Both the position numbers and the translations under genes were made by a program. Shown one piece after another: positions 56,548 to 64,000 of a stretch of DNA of 64,000 nucleotides (within the stretch, counting starts at the first letter, position 1; every line of letters starts with the position of its first letter). The notes under the pieces are model-generated. The model had not been told where the DNA came from and ran no database searches. It saw only the letters and a program-made list of their open reading frames with translations. The stretch spans positions 1 through 64,000 of the forward strand of contig CAZACK010000006.1 of assembly GCA_964483455.1 (NCBI GenBank), in the 5' to 3' direction. Source of the stretch: CAYZJD01 sp964483455 (GTDB lineage: Bacteria; Acidobacteriota; Terriglobia; Bryobacterales; Bryobacteraceae).

Positions 56548-59223
56548 CTACCGCTGGTGCTGCCGCCGCAACTCGCGGGGGTCGTCCATCGGCGGCGACG
56601 GTTCGGCGTCGAGCGGCTCGCGCGCCCGCTCCGGATCGAACAGGCGCGAGTCGACGGTCAGCGCCCTGAACGGCGCGAAGTCCGGCTGGCTCGTGAACAT
56701 GTCCGATAGATCGGAGGCGACGGCGTCGAACAGGTTCAGCGGTGGCACTCCCAGGAGGCGGAAAATCGTCTTCAGCAGTCCGGGAAAACTCGAGTTCACA
56801 TGCGAAACGAAGTTCTTCTTCGCATATGGGCTGACGGCGAGCAGCAGCGTGCGATGCGAGTCGATGTGGTCGACGCCGCCCTGCGCGTCGTCTTCGGTGA
56901 TGAAGACGGCCATCTCCCGCCACCACGGGCTGTGGGTCAGATACTCGACGATCCGCCCGAGCGCGTAGTCGTTGTCGGCCATGAAGGAGGCTTCGTACGG
57001 ATAGCCGTCGCCCGGGCGGGGACTGGCCAGGTGGTCGTTGGGAAGGTGGATGAACACGAACCGTGGGAACGGCTCGCCGCCCTTCGCGTATTTGCGCTCG
57101 ACTTCGGCAATGAATTGCGTGGCGCGGTACTGATCCGGAATGTTCGTGTTGTACTGTGGGTAGTCGCGCGAGGTGTTGCGGTAGAGCGGGTCCGGCATGG
57201 GCACGTTGGTGAGGAAGCGCGCTCCGGTCGGCTTCAGGCCTTCGCGTTCGTCCACGCCGGCGAGTTCGAATCCCTCGCCGTAGTTGCGGAAGCTGACGCC
57301 GTGGCGCTCGAGGTGGTGCCAGATCGCGCCGGCTTCGAGCTGTTCCTCCGGGTGCAACGACGAGTTCCCCATGGCGAAGTGGAGGCGGCCCGGCGCGCTG
57401 GTCGGCAGCCGGAAATCCTTCTGCCCGCCATAGGCGGCCATCAGCGAGCTTTCGGTCCAGGCGTTGGGATAGGAGCCGGCCAGCCAGTGGTGCCCGTCCA
57501 CGCTCACCTCGGAGTCCGCGTAGAAGTTGTCGCTGAAGGCCCAGCGCATAGCCATCTCGCGATGATTGGGGGCCACGTTGATGTCGCGGAGGCTGAGGCG
57601 CTGCTGCAACCCCCGCGGATCGGACAACGCCCAGCCGTACTGTCCGAAGCGCGCCAGCGCCGGCAATCCCGCCACCGGCCCGTTCGACGCGTTCCGGATG
57701 TCGCCGAACACTTCGTCGAACGTTCGGTTCTCCTTCACGATGAGGACCACGTGGCGGATTTGCGGCGGAAGCGGCGGCTGTGCCTCTTTCCGCGGGACAA
57801 AGCCGTTGGCGACCATCACGCGAGCGGTGAGTTTGCCGAGGTCGTCGGGGCCCGGCAGCGGGAAGACAGTGATGGTACCGCGCCGGAGATCCCCATGGAA
57901 GCTTGCCGGCAGCGGCCCCCGCCGGGTGGCGTTCGGCCCCGTTCCGTTGCCTTTGGCGTTGGCGACGAAGACGTCGTCACCGAAGACGCCGACCCGTGTC
58001 GGGAACCACCCGGCGGGCAGGTGACCGAGCACCCGCATGGCTCGCACGTCGATCACGCCGATGGCGTTGATGCCCGCCTCGGCCGCCAGCAGCCAGCCGG
58101 ACGCCTCGTGCCACGCCATCCCGAGAGGCAGGACGCCGCGGAGGTGCTCGAGGCCGGGAATGCGCAGCGGGATGTGGCCGAGCAGGCGGTGGTCGCCCGC
58201 ATCGATCACCGTGATCGTGTCGTTGTGCCCGTTGGAGACGAAGATCCGGCCGGCGGCGGCCAGAACGCCGGAAGGGCTGCTCCCGCCGAGGCTTCCTTCG
58301 CCGAACGGCAGCCCGGTTCGGACGAACGCCTCGACTCGCGGCGCGAGCGGATCCTCGACGTTGACCACCGCCAGCGAATTTGACTCGGGCGCGTTCGGGT
58401 CGCCGAGACCGGGAACCTCCACCGTGCCGGTGGCCGTCTGCCGCCGGACGCCTGTCGCCGCTTCCGGGGAGGGAAAGCCGAACGCGGGGAACGGCAGGCC
58501 CGTCTCCCTCGGCCGTTTCGGATCGGCGCCTGGGATCGGCTTGTATTCGAACATGCCGAGGTTCGTGACGTAGACCCTGCGCCCGTCCGGCGAAAGCGCG
58601 GCGGCAAACGGCAGGCGTCCGACGCGAACCGAAGAAATGACTCTCCGCTTGCGCGCATTCACAACGGCCAGGCGGAAATTGGCCTGGTCCACGACGTACA
58701 GCAGGCGCCGCTTTTCGTCGAACGCCAGATCGCCTGTGAAGCTGTCGGCGTAGCCGCCCTGGTCGAGATCGATCGTGCGCCGGCCGCGGCCGTTCGCGGG
58801 ATTCAATATCCGCACTCGGCCCGAGTTGCCTTCCGAGGCATACAGCGTTTTCTCGCCGTCGAAGGCCAGCCCCATGGAAACGCTGCGCCAGGTGTCTTCC
58901 TCATTCGATTCGGTCTCGTCGGTCTCAGCCAGGTGGCGCCGGATACGCCACTGGTCCTTGCCCCGCAGCAGCACGGTGACGGAAAAGCGGTCCGGACCGC
59001 CGTCGGCGGACGCCACCATCTTGCCGCCGGGACTGATGGCGAGTCCAAACGGGCCGGGTCCTGTGTGATACTGCTTTCCTAGCGGCGCGATCAGCCGCCC
59101 GCCCGGCAGAATGCTGTCGGCGCCGGGACGGGCGATAGCGGGGCGAGCGCCCGCCGGCGCGCGGTACTGCGCCGTCAGGGTCGCCGTCAGGGAAAGCAGA
59201 ATTGCCACGGGGCGGGCCGCCAT
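56548..59223 (-). CDS. YncE-like propeller fused to a phosphoesterase (alkaline phosphatase superfamily)
   Basis: An 891-residue exported protein. Residues 50-480 have propeller blades (GPFGLAISPGGKMVASADGG, LPFAAALSPDGRRVYVTNLGMF, GRIFVSNGHNDTITVIDAGDHRLLG, MRVLGHLPAGWFPTRVGVFGDDVFVANAKGNG). From about residue 500 a phosphoesterase/phospholipase-C-like domain starts HVVLIVKENRTFDEVFGD, with FSDNFYADSEVSVDGHHWLAGSYPN, FVFIHLPNDH and FITEDDAQGGVDHIDSHRTLLLAVSPYAK, all metal- or phosphate-site motifs. It probably cleaves a phosphoester outside the cytoplasm. Such fusions are typical of Acidobacteria. Confidence 0.88.
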   Translation of the reverse strand: MAARPVAILLSLTATLTAQYRAPAGARPAIARPGADSILPGGRLIAPLGKQYHTGPGPFGLAISPGGKMVASADGGPDRFSVTVLLRGKDQWRIRRHLAETDETESNEEDTWRSVSMGLAFDGEKTLYASEGNSGRVRILNPANGRGRRTIDLDQGGYADSFTGDLAFDEKRRLLYVVDQANFRLAVVNARKRRVISSVRVGRLPFAAALSPDGRRVYVTNLGMFEYKPIPGADPKRPRETGLPFPAFGFPSPEAATGVRRQTATGTVEVPGLGDPNAPESNSLAVVNVEDPLAPRVEAFVRTGLPFGEGSLGGSSPSGVLAAAGRIFVSNGHNDTITVIDAGDHRLLGHIPLRIPGLEHLRGVLPLGMAWHEASGWLLAAEAGINAIGVIDVRAMRVLGHLPAGWFPTRVGVFGDDVFVANAKGNGTGPNATRRGPLPASFHGDLRRGTITVFPLPGPDDLGKLTARVMVANGFVPRKEAQPPLPPQIRHVVLIVKENRTFDEVFGDIRNASNGPVAGLPALARFGQYGWALSDPRGLQQRLSLRDINVAPNHREMAMRWAFSDNFYADSEVSVDGHHWLAGSYPNAWTESSLMAAYGGQKDFRLPTSAPGRLHFAMGNSSLHPEEQLEAGAIWHHLERHGVSFRNYGEGFELAGVDEREGLKPTGARFLTNVPMPDPLYRNTSRDYPQYNTNIPDQYRATQFIAEVERKYAKGGEPFPRFVFIHLPNDHLASPRPGDGYPYEASFMADNDYALGRIVEYLTHSPWWREMAVFITEDDAQGGVDHIDSHRTLLLAVSPYAKKNFVSHVNSSFPGLLKTIFRLLGVPPLNLFDAVASDLSDMFTSQPDFAPFRALTVDSRLFDPERAREPLDAEPSPPMDDPRELRRQHQR

Positions 59224-59277
59224 GGAAGCAAATTGTTTTATAACTTGATAGGAAGCGCCAAGGCAAACGAGGACCGG

Positions 59278-60060
59278 ATGGATCGAAGATCGTTCATGGG
59301 GTTGCTGGGAGGAGTGGGAATGTGGCCGGCGGCCGAACTGGCCGCGGCAGCCGGGGACCGGAAGAGCCGGCTATACCTGCTCGAGACGTTCCAACTCAAG
59401 CAAGGGACGCAACTCCAGCGCCTCCATGACTATCTCAGCCAGCATGCCCTTCCCGCGCTCGGCAAGATCCACTCGGGGCCGAAGCTGGTGCTGGAGGCCC
59501 TGGTGGCGCCGCACATGCCACAGGTGGCGGTGATCCTCGGTTTCCAGTCGGTGGAGGACATGTGGAGCCAGCGCGCCAAGCTGTTCGAAGATCAGGAACT
59601 CCTGAAGGCCTTTGAAGCCTGGCAGGAGGGATCCGAGCCGCCGTTCGAGCAGCAGACGAACGTGCTGCTCGAAGCGACGGACTACTCACCGGAACTCGTC
59701 ACGCCCGACCCTCCTCCCAAGTCGTCGCGCATCTTCGAGCTCCGCGTGTATCACTCGCCGACCTACAAGCAGCTCCAGGCGCTCCACGACCGGTTTGAAG
59801 GGCCGGAGATCAAGATCTTCCATCGGGTGGGAGTGCACCCGGTTTTATACTCGTCGACGATCATCGGGCCGAACATGCCCAACCTGACCTACCTGATCCC
59901 GTTCGACGACCTGGCCGCGCGGGAGAAGGCATGGAACGCATTCGCCGCCGACCCGGAGTGGATCAAGGTGCGCAAGGAGTCGATCGAGAAGCACGGCCAG
60001 ATCTCCAGCGTGATCCAAATCTCCATCTATCGAGCGACGCGGTACTCGCCAGTGCAGTAA
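59278..60060 (+). CDS. NIPSNAP family protein with Tat-like signal
   Basis: A 260-residue protein. The N-terminus MDRRSFMGLLGGVGMWPAAELAAAAG has a twin-Arg motif and hydrophobic stretch. Two NIPSNAP-type ferredoxin-like domains follow: YLLETFQLKQGTQLQRLHDYLSQHALPAL and IFELRVYHSPTYKQLQALHDRF, each with a paired strand later. An earlier ATG at 59233 exists but the start at 59278 puts the signal sequence first. Divergent from the phosphoesterase gene across a 54-bp AT-rich gap. Function unknown. Confidence 0.87.
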   Translation: MDRRSFMGLLGGVGMWPAAELAAAAGDRKSRLYLLETFQLKQGTQLQRLHDYLSQHALPALGKIHSGPKLVLEALVAPHMPQVAVILGFQSVEDMWSQRAKLFEDQELLKAFEAWQEGSEPPFEQQTNVLLEATDYSPELVTPDPPPKSSRIFELRVYHSPTYKQLQALHDRFEGPEIKIFHRVGVHPVLYSSTIIGPNMPNLTYLIPFDDLAAREKAWNAFAADPEWIKVRKESIEKHGQISSVIQISIYRATRYSPVQ

Positions 60061-60062
60061 AT

Positions 60063-60095
60063 CGGTGACAGGCTGCGCAATCCCCAATTTCGCGG
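60063..60095 (+). repeat. 33-base dispersed repeat, copy 2
   Basis: Matches 18574-18606 with three mismatches; located just after the NIPSNAP stop in the gap before the convergent rseP. Confidence 0.75.
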
Positions 60096-60151
60096 CCCGC
60101 AGCGCCACGGCTTCCCCAGCGGAATTGAAGAGTGCGGAGCCTTTCACCGAT

Positions 60152-61468
60152 CTAGCCCGGCAGGATCTTCGCGATGTCGTTGTAGAGCACGAAGACCATC
60201 AGCGCCAGCAGGAAGGCGAAGCCGAGCTTGAAGACGGCTTCCTTGACCTTCAGGCTGAGGTCGCGGCGGATGAACATCTCCACCAGCAGCATGAGAATCA
60301 CGCCGCCGTCGAGGACCGGGATCGGCAGCAGGTTGATGACGGCGAGGTTCAGGCTGACGGCGGCCATCCAATTGAAGAAGGCGAACGGGCCTTCCCTGGC
60401 CATGGCGCTGGAGACGCGGGCGATTCCGATCGGACCCTCGATCGATTTCGGCGACATGCGCCGCTCGATCACCCCCCGAAGGAACCGATAGATCAGGGCC
60501 GCGCTATCGACGTTCTGCCTTACGGATTCCTGGAACGCTTGCGGCAGGGGAAGGCTGATGTACACCCGGCGAGGCTCCGGCGCGACGCCGATCATCCAGC
60601 GCTGCGGACCGTCGATGGAGGAGAACACCGGCTGCACGGTGACCTTCGCGCGGCGCCCTTGCCGGAGGTACTCGACCTCGATCGGCTTGCCGCCGCTGGC
60701 GCGGATCACCTGGTGCAGCGTGTAGCTGGAGCGGATCGGGTAGTCGTTGATGCTCAGGATCTGATCGCCGATCCTGAGGCCGGACTTGGCCGCCGGCAGG
60801 CCGGGTGAAAGATCTCCGACGAGAATGTCGGTTTGCTCCGCCCATCCGGCGAATCCCAGGCCCGTGCGCTCGTTCATCGTGGGCGTGACGGAAGCCTGGA
60901 TACGCTGTCCCGCGCGGTCCACGATGACCGTCACAGCCCGGCCGGCGCTCTCCAGTTCTCTCAGGACGATTTGCTCCCAGCTTGGATTGGCGGTGTCGCC
61001 GATTTGAACGATGCGGTCTCCTTCGCGCAGTCCCGCTTTGGCGGCCGGGGTATCCGGCATCACGTGGCCGATCCGGCCGGCGAACCGCTGGTCGACCGGC
61101 CTCGGAAACTTGTACGTGTAGAGGCCGGTCAGCAAGGCGACCGCGAGCACCACGTTCATGAACGGGCCGGCGAAGGCGATGATCAGCCGCTGCCAGCGCG
61201 GCTTGGCGAGAAAGCCTCTCGGGTCGGTCACGCCCTCGTCGCCGGGCTGCTCGCCGGCCATCTTGACGTACCCGCCGAACAGAATCGCCGAGAAGCGGTA
61301 GTCGGTTTCGCCCCGCCGGAAGCCGAACAGACGCGGTCCGAATCCGAAGCTGAACGCCTCCACGCGGACGTCGAAATAGCGCGCCGCCCAGAAGTGGCCG
61401 AGCTCGTGAACGAGGATCATCACCCCGATCAGCACCAGCAGCCAGAAGATGCTTTCCAGAATTCCCAT
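60152..61468 (-). CDS. rseP: RseP-type site-2 zinc metalloprotease with two PDZ domains
   Basis: A 438-residue inner-membrane protease. The HELGH motif (His21, Glu22, His25) lies in the first membrane segment and the third zinc ligand in INLLPIPVLDGG near the C-terminus. PDZ domains lie around residues 128-205 and 215-300. It cuts membrane-embedded anti-sigma factors or other regulators after a first cleavage. The stress sigma/anti-sigma pair at 25.8 kb is a plausible client. It starts seven bases after dxr, so both are co-transcribed. Confidence 0.93.
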   Translation of the reverse strand: MGILESIFWLLVLIGVMILVHELGHFWAARYFDVRVEAFSFGFGPRLFGFRRGETDYRFSAILFGGYVKMAGEQPGDEGVTDPRGFLAKPRWQRLIIAFAGPFMNVVLAVALLTGLYTYKFPRPVDQRFAGRIGHVMPDTPAAKAGLREGDRIVQIGDTANPSWEQIVLRELESAGRAVTVIVDRAGQRIQASVTPTMNERTGLGFAGWAEQTDILVGDLSPGLPAAKSGLRIGDQILSINDYPIRSSYTLHQVIRASGGKPIEVEYLRQGRRAKVTVQPVFSSIDGPQRWMIGVAPEPRRVYISLPLPQAFQESVRQNVDSAALIYRFLRGVIERRMSPKSIEGPIGIARVSSAMAREGPFAFFNWMAAVSLNLAVINLLPIPVLDGGVILMLLVEMFIRRDLSLKVKEAVFKLGFAFLLALMVFVLYNDIAKILPG

Positions 61469-61475
61469 GTTCCCT

Positions 61476-62681
61476 TCAAGCTCTCGCCGCCGGGCGCCGC
61501 TCCGGACGAGCGGACCACTTCCCGATCAAACCTCGAGCGACGAGACGTGACTCCTTATCGATATCCAGCACCTCGGCTATGGATTTCGCACGCCGGCCTT
61601 CCACGCTGGACAGCGTCTCCTCCACGATAGCAGCGATTGACGAAAAGGGGATGTTTCCCTCGAGAAAGGCCTCGACAGCCACCTCGTCGGCGGCGTTCAG
61701 CGTGCACGTGGCCGACCCGCCCGCCTCCTGCGCCCGGTAGGCGAGCCGCAGGAGAGGAAACTTATCGAAGTCCGGAGGCAGGAATTGCCAGCTTCTCGCC
61801 GTGTCCCAGTCGAGGCGTGGGACCGGCGCGGCCTTCCGTTCCGGGTAGGTGAGCGCGTATTGGATCGGCATCCGCATGTCGGCGGCGGAGATTTGTGCGA
61901 TGACGCTGCCGTCCAGAAACTCGACCATGGCGTGGACCGTGGACTGAGGATGGATGACCACTTCCACCTCGGACGGGGAGAAACCGAACAGCCAGCAGGC
62001 TTCGATCACCTCGAAACCCTTATTCATCAAAGTAGCAGAATCGAGAGTGATGCGCGGCCCCATCTTCCAGGTGGGGTGATTCAGCGCCTGTTCCGGCGAC
62101 ACGGATGCCAGTTCTTCCTTCGGGGTGTCGCGGAACGGGCCTCCCGATGCCGTAAGGATCAGGCGTGTCACCTCGCCTCGCCGCCCCGCGCGCAGGCACT
62201 GATGGGCGCCGTTGTGTTCGCTGTCGACCGGAATCAGCTCAGCGCCAGCCTCTTGCGCCGCCGGAATCACCAGTCCGCCTCCCGCCACCAGCACCTCCTT
62301 GTTCGCCAGGCCCACCGTTTTCGCTTTACGCACCGCCTCGTAGGTCGCCTCCAGGCCTGCGACTCCGACGATGGACGACATCACGAAATCGACTTCAGGC
62401 GCGGTGGAGGCTGCCACCATCGCACCTTTGCCGGCGCACAGCTCCGGCCATTCGCTTCTGTCGAGTGAATCCGCCAGCCTGTTCCTTAGATTCCCGAGAA
62501 CCTGTTCCGTTGCCACCACCGCCACCGACGGGCGAAACTTAACAATCTGCGGGATGAGCGCATCGAGGTTCCGGCCTGCCACCAGCGCGAACACGCGGTA
62601 TTGCTCGGGCGCCCGAGCGACGACATCCAGGGTGCTTGTCCCAATCGAACCCGTGGAGCCCAGAATGGTGAGGTTCTTCAT
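61476..62681 (-). CDS. dxr: 1-deoxy-D-xylulose 5-phosphate reductoisomerase
   Basis: A 401-residue enzyme of the MEP isoprenoid pathway that converts DXP to MEP with NADPH. ILGSTGSIGTSTLDVVA (6-22) is the nucleotide site; ANKEVLVAGG, PVDSEHNGAHQCL and TASGGPF are catalytic/substrate motifs; EHPQST appears as VIHPQSTVH, NKGFEVIEACWLF is the usual metal-region motif. SEHNGAHQC differs from the more common SEHSAIFQ but keeps Ser, Glu and His. Operon with rseP, as in many bacteria. Confidence 0.95.
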   Translation of the reverse strand: MKNLTILGSTGSIGTSTLDVVARAPEQYRVFALVAGRNLDALIPQIVKFRPSVAVVATEQVLGNLRNRLADSLDRSEWPELCAGKGAMVAASTAPEVDFVMSSIVGVAGLEATYEAVRKAKTVGLANKEVLVAGGGLVIPAAQEAGAELIPVDSEHNGAHQCLRAGRRGEVTRLILTASGGPFRDTPKEELASVSPEQALNHPTWKMGPRITLDSATLMNKGFEVIEACWLFGFSPSEVEVVIHPQSTVHAMVEFLDGSVIAQISAADMRMPIQYALTYPERKAAPVPRLDWDTARSWQFLPPDFDKFPLLRLAYRAQEAGGSATCTLNAADEVAVEAFLEGNIPFSSIAAIVEETLSSVEGRRAKSIAEVLDIDKESRLVARGLIGKWSARPERRPAARA

Positions 62682-62821
62682 GGATCGGGGGAGCAGAGAC
62701 GTGCCCTTAGAGAATCATAGCAGGACTCTGGGGTGGGGGCGCCGGGGAGGATTGCTTCAGGGGTCTTTAAGTTAGAGGTTAGTCTCGCTTTGGTGGGAGT
62801 TGCCTCCCCGGCTTAATTCCA

Positions 62822-62850
62822 ATTGTAGAATATGGCATTGCGGAAAGCAA
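62822..62850 (-). promoter_or_regulatory. Promoter of the dxr-rseP operon
   Basis: On the minus strand TTGCTT (62850-62845), a 17-base spacer and TACAAT (62827-62822) fit a sigma-70 promoter and give a leader of about 135 bases. A second TATGAT hexamer (62719-62714) lies nearer the start. The gap 62682-62878 holds no gene. Confidence 0.5.
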
Positions 62851-62878
62851 CAGAAATCTGCGGATTTTTGTATTTTCG

Positions 62879-63772
62879 CTACGGCTTCTTCACTTCGACC
62901 CCGGCCCATCCCTCTAAAACATTGATTGTAGAGCAGATATCGTCCTCGGCATGTCCCGTCGCCATGGCTGCACGGAAGATCTGCTGGGTGATTCCCGTCA
63001 GGGGTAATGGAACTCCCAGTTCGCGGCCCGACTCCATCACCAGGCCGATGTCCTTGTGCATCCACTTCACGGAGAAGTTCGTCGAGAAGTTCCTGGAGAA
63101 GATGTACGGCGCCTTGAAATCGACTAGCCCGCACTTGGCGGCGCTGTTGGTGAGAATCTCCAGCATCAATTGCGGATCGATGCCGCCCTTGGTGCTGAGC
63201 ACGATGGACTCGTTGAAGGCGATCATGATGTTCGACAGCAGCAGATTCTGGGAGAGCTTGGCCTGCAACCCCATGCCGGGCCCCCCGCAGTAGTACAAGC
63301 GCTTGCCCATCGGTTCGAAGTAGGGGCGCACGCGCTCGAAAACTTCCGGGGCGCCTCCGATCATGAAGGTCAACGTGCCCGCTTCGGCGCCGGGCCGCGA
63401 GCCGGTGCATGGCGCATCCAGCAGGTGGAGGCCCCTCCGTGCGATGGCCTCGCCGATCTGGCGGCTCCGGCTGGGAGAGACGGTGGCGGCGTCGACAATC
63501 ACGCTGCCGGCCCTGGCCCCTTCGGCCAATCCGCCCGCGCCGAGGATCACTTGCTCGGACATGCCGGTGTCACCCACGATCAGGAACGAGCACTCGGCGA
63601 ATTCGCCGACTTGCTTCGGCGTGTCGCAGTAGACGCCCTTTTCCGCCTCGGCCAGCTCTTTCGCCTTGGCCGCCGTGTGGGACCACAACGCCACTTCATG
63701 CCCGGCGCGGAGCAGGTTGCGCGCCATGGGGTAGCCCATGATCCCAAGCCCAAGAAAGCCGAGTTTTGCCAT
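62879..63772 (-). CDS. Beta-hydroxyacid dehydrogenase (3-hydroxyisobutyrate dehydrogenase family)
   Basis: A 297-residue NAD(P)-dependent dehydrogenase. LGFLGLGIMGYPMARNLLRAGHEV (4-27) is the Rossmann and family motif; DAPCTGSRPGAEAGTLTFMIGG is the substrate-binding segment; the catalytic Lys is in GLQAKLSQNLLLSN. It oxidises a short beta-hydroxy acid such as 3-hydroxyisobutyrate or tartronate semialdehyde; exact substrate unclear. The ATG at 63772 follows GGAGG; a longer open frame upstream lacks the motif spacing. Upstream on the minus strand a TACAAT hexamer precedes it. Confidence 0.92.
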   Translation of the reverse strand: MAKLGFLGLGIMGYPMARNLLRAGHEVALWSHTAAKAKELAEAEKGVYCDTPKQVGEFAECSFLIVGDTGMSEQVILGAGGLAEGARAGSVIVDAATVSPSRSRQIGEAIARRGLHLLDAPCTGSRPGAEAGTLTFMIGGAPEVFERVRPYFEPMGKRLYYCGGPGMGLQAKLSQNLLLSNIMIAFNESIVLSTKGGIDPQLMLEILTNSAAKCGLVDFKAPYIFSRNFSTNFSVKWMHKDIGLVMESGRELGVPLPLTGITQQIFRAAMATGHAEDDICSTINVLEGWAGVEVKKP

Positions 63773-63931
63773 GCATGCCTCCGCTGGTAGATGAAAGAAC
63801 GGCCATTGTACGACGCGGGTGGGAGTGGCGACAATGGGGGGAGGACCACCCATTCGTTGTGCCTAAGGCGCCAAGACCGCAGGTGTGTAGCTCGGACTGA
63901 ACAAGAATTGGACGTCCCGAGGAGATTCGAC

Positions 63932-64000
63932 ATGGCGTACGTGATCCAATGCGTGTGCGGTCACCAAGAGGGGTCGCCAATAAGCGTCGGTCGTCAGGAC
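63932..64000 (+). CDS. Start of a gene cut by the right edge of the window
   Basis: An ATG at 63932 is preceded seven bases earlier by a strong GAGGAG ribosome-binding site, and the frame is open to the end for 23 codons (MAYVIQCVCGHQEGSPISVG...). A CVCGH motif near the N-terminus could be part of a zinc ribbon. Too short to identify. Confidence 0.5.
   Translation, partial: MAYVIQCVCGHQEGSPISVGRQD

Noticed and set aside
62829..63293. Plus-strand open frame opposite the dehydrogenase
   Set aside because: Antisense to a well-conserved dehydrogenase; no ribosome-binding site or domain.

Overview
The window looks like a piece of a high-GC Acidobacteria chromosome, most likely of the Bryobacterales/Solibacter type. 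Reasons: an acidobacterial VWFA-domain protein, an Oar-like TonB-dependent receptor, a CRTAC1/ASPIC-UnbV protein divergent from a long TPR protein, a winged-helix/TM/PD40-propeller regulator, DUF6526, DUF4097 and YncE/phosphoesterase genes, and Gram-negative envelope genes. The assignment rests on family content only; no rRNA or tRNA gene was seen.

Layout. 1-3 kb: a Uma2 nuclease-fold gene, then an arsenic operon arsR-acr3-DUF2180-arsC with two matching operator candidates. 3-7.3 kb: DUF4380 protein, then dut and a double-length ThyX-like gene divergent across 24 bp, a rhodanese and an SRPBCC protein. 7.3-11.6 kb: DUF6526, then a tightly packed surface-glycan set (NodB deacetylase, GT39 membrane glycosyltransferase, ceramide-glucosyltransferase/HpnI-like GT2). 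11.9-21.1 kb: CRTAC1 and TPR proteins, a PfkB kinase, a second membrane glycosyltransferase, dapF with an altered active site, a nucleotide-sugar dehydrogenase and an outer-membrane-protein remnant. 21.2-25.7 kb: an NtrC/PilR-type response regulator with its membrane kinase, divergent from a six-S1-domain protein. 25.8-29.5 kb: an ECF sigma factor, zinc-finger/HEAT anti-sigma factor, DUF4097 and double-PDZ operon. 29.6-38.6 kb: a stand-alone winged helix, propeller/Fn3 and SpoIVB-like S55 genes, hrcA, VWFA protein and small envelope proteins. 38.7-42.6 kb: a tandem sulfatase operon with a truncated third copy. 42.9-45.9 kb: a winged-helix/PD40 gene and DUF72. 46.0-51.2 kb: a corrinoid-type cluster (DUF1638, B12-binding-type radical SAM, URO-D/MtaA-like methyltransferase, RACE-like reductive activator). 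51.3-60.1 kb: TPR, TonB receptor, YncE/phosphoesterase and NIPSNAP genes. 60.1-63.9 kb: rseP-dxr, a beta-hydroxyacid dehydrogenase, and the first codons of a gene cut by the right edge.

The most interesting points are: the 46-51 kb cluster, which has a methyltransferase-like protein and an activator but no separate corrinoid protein; a sulfatase whose formylglycine cysteine is Gly, next to an intact paralogue and a third truncated copy; a ThyX-like protein with the signature split between its halves; a DapF with Ser in place of the second catalytic Cys; a dispersed hairpin-plus-tail repeat family that forms the C-termini of at least two proteins; and many start codons only 6-10 nt downstream of a -10-like hexamer, suggesting leaderless transcription.
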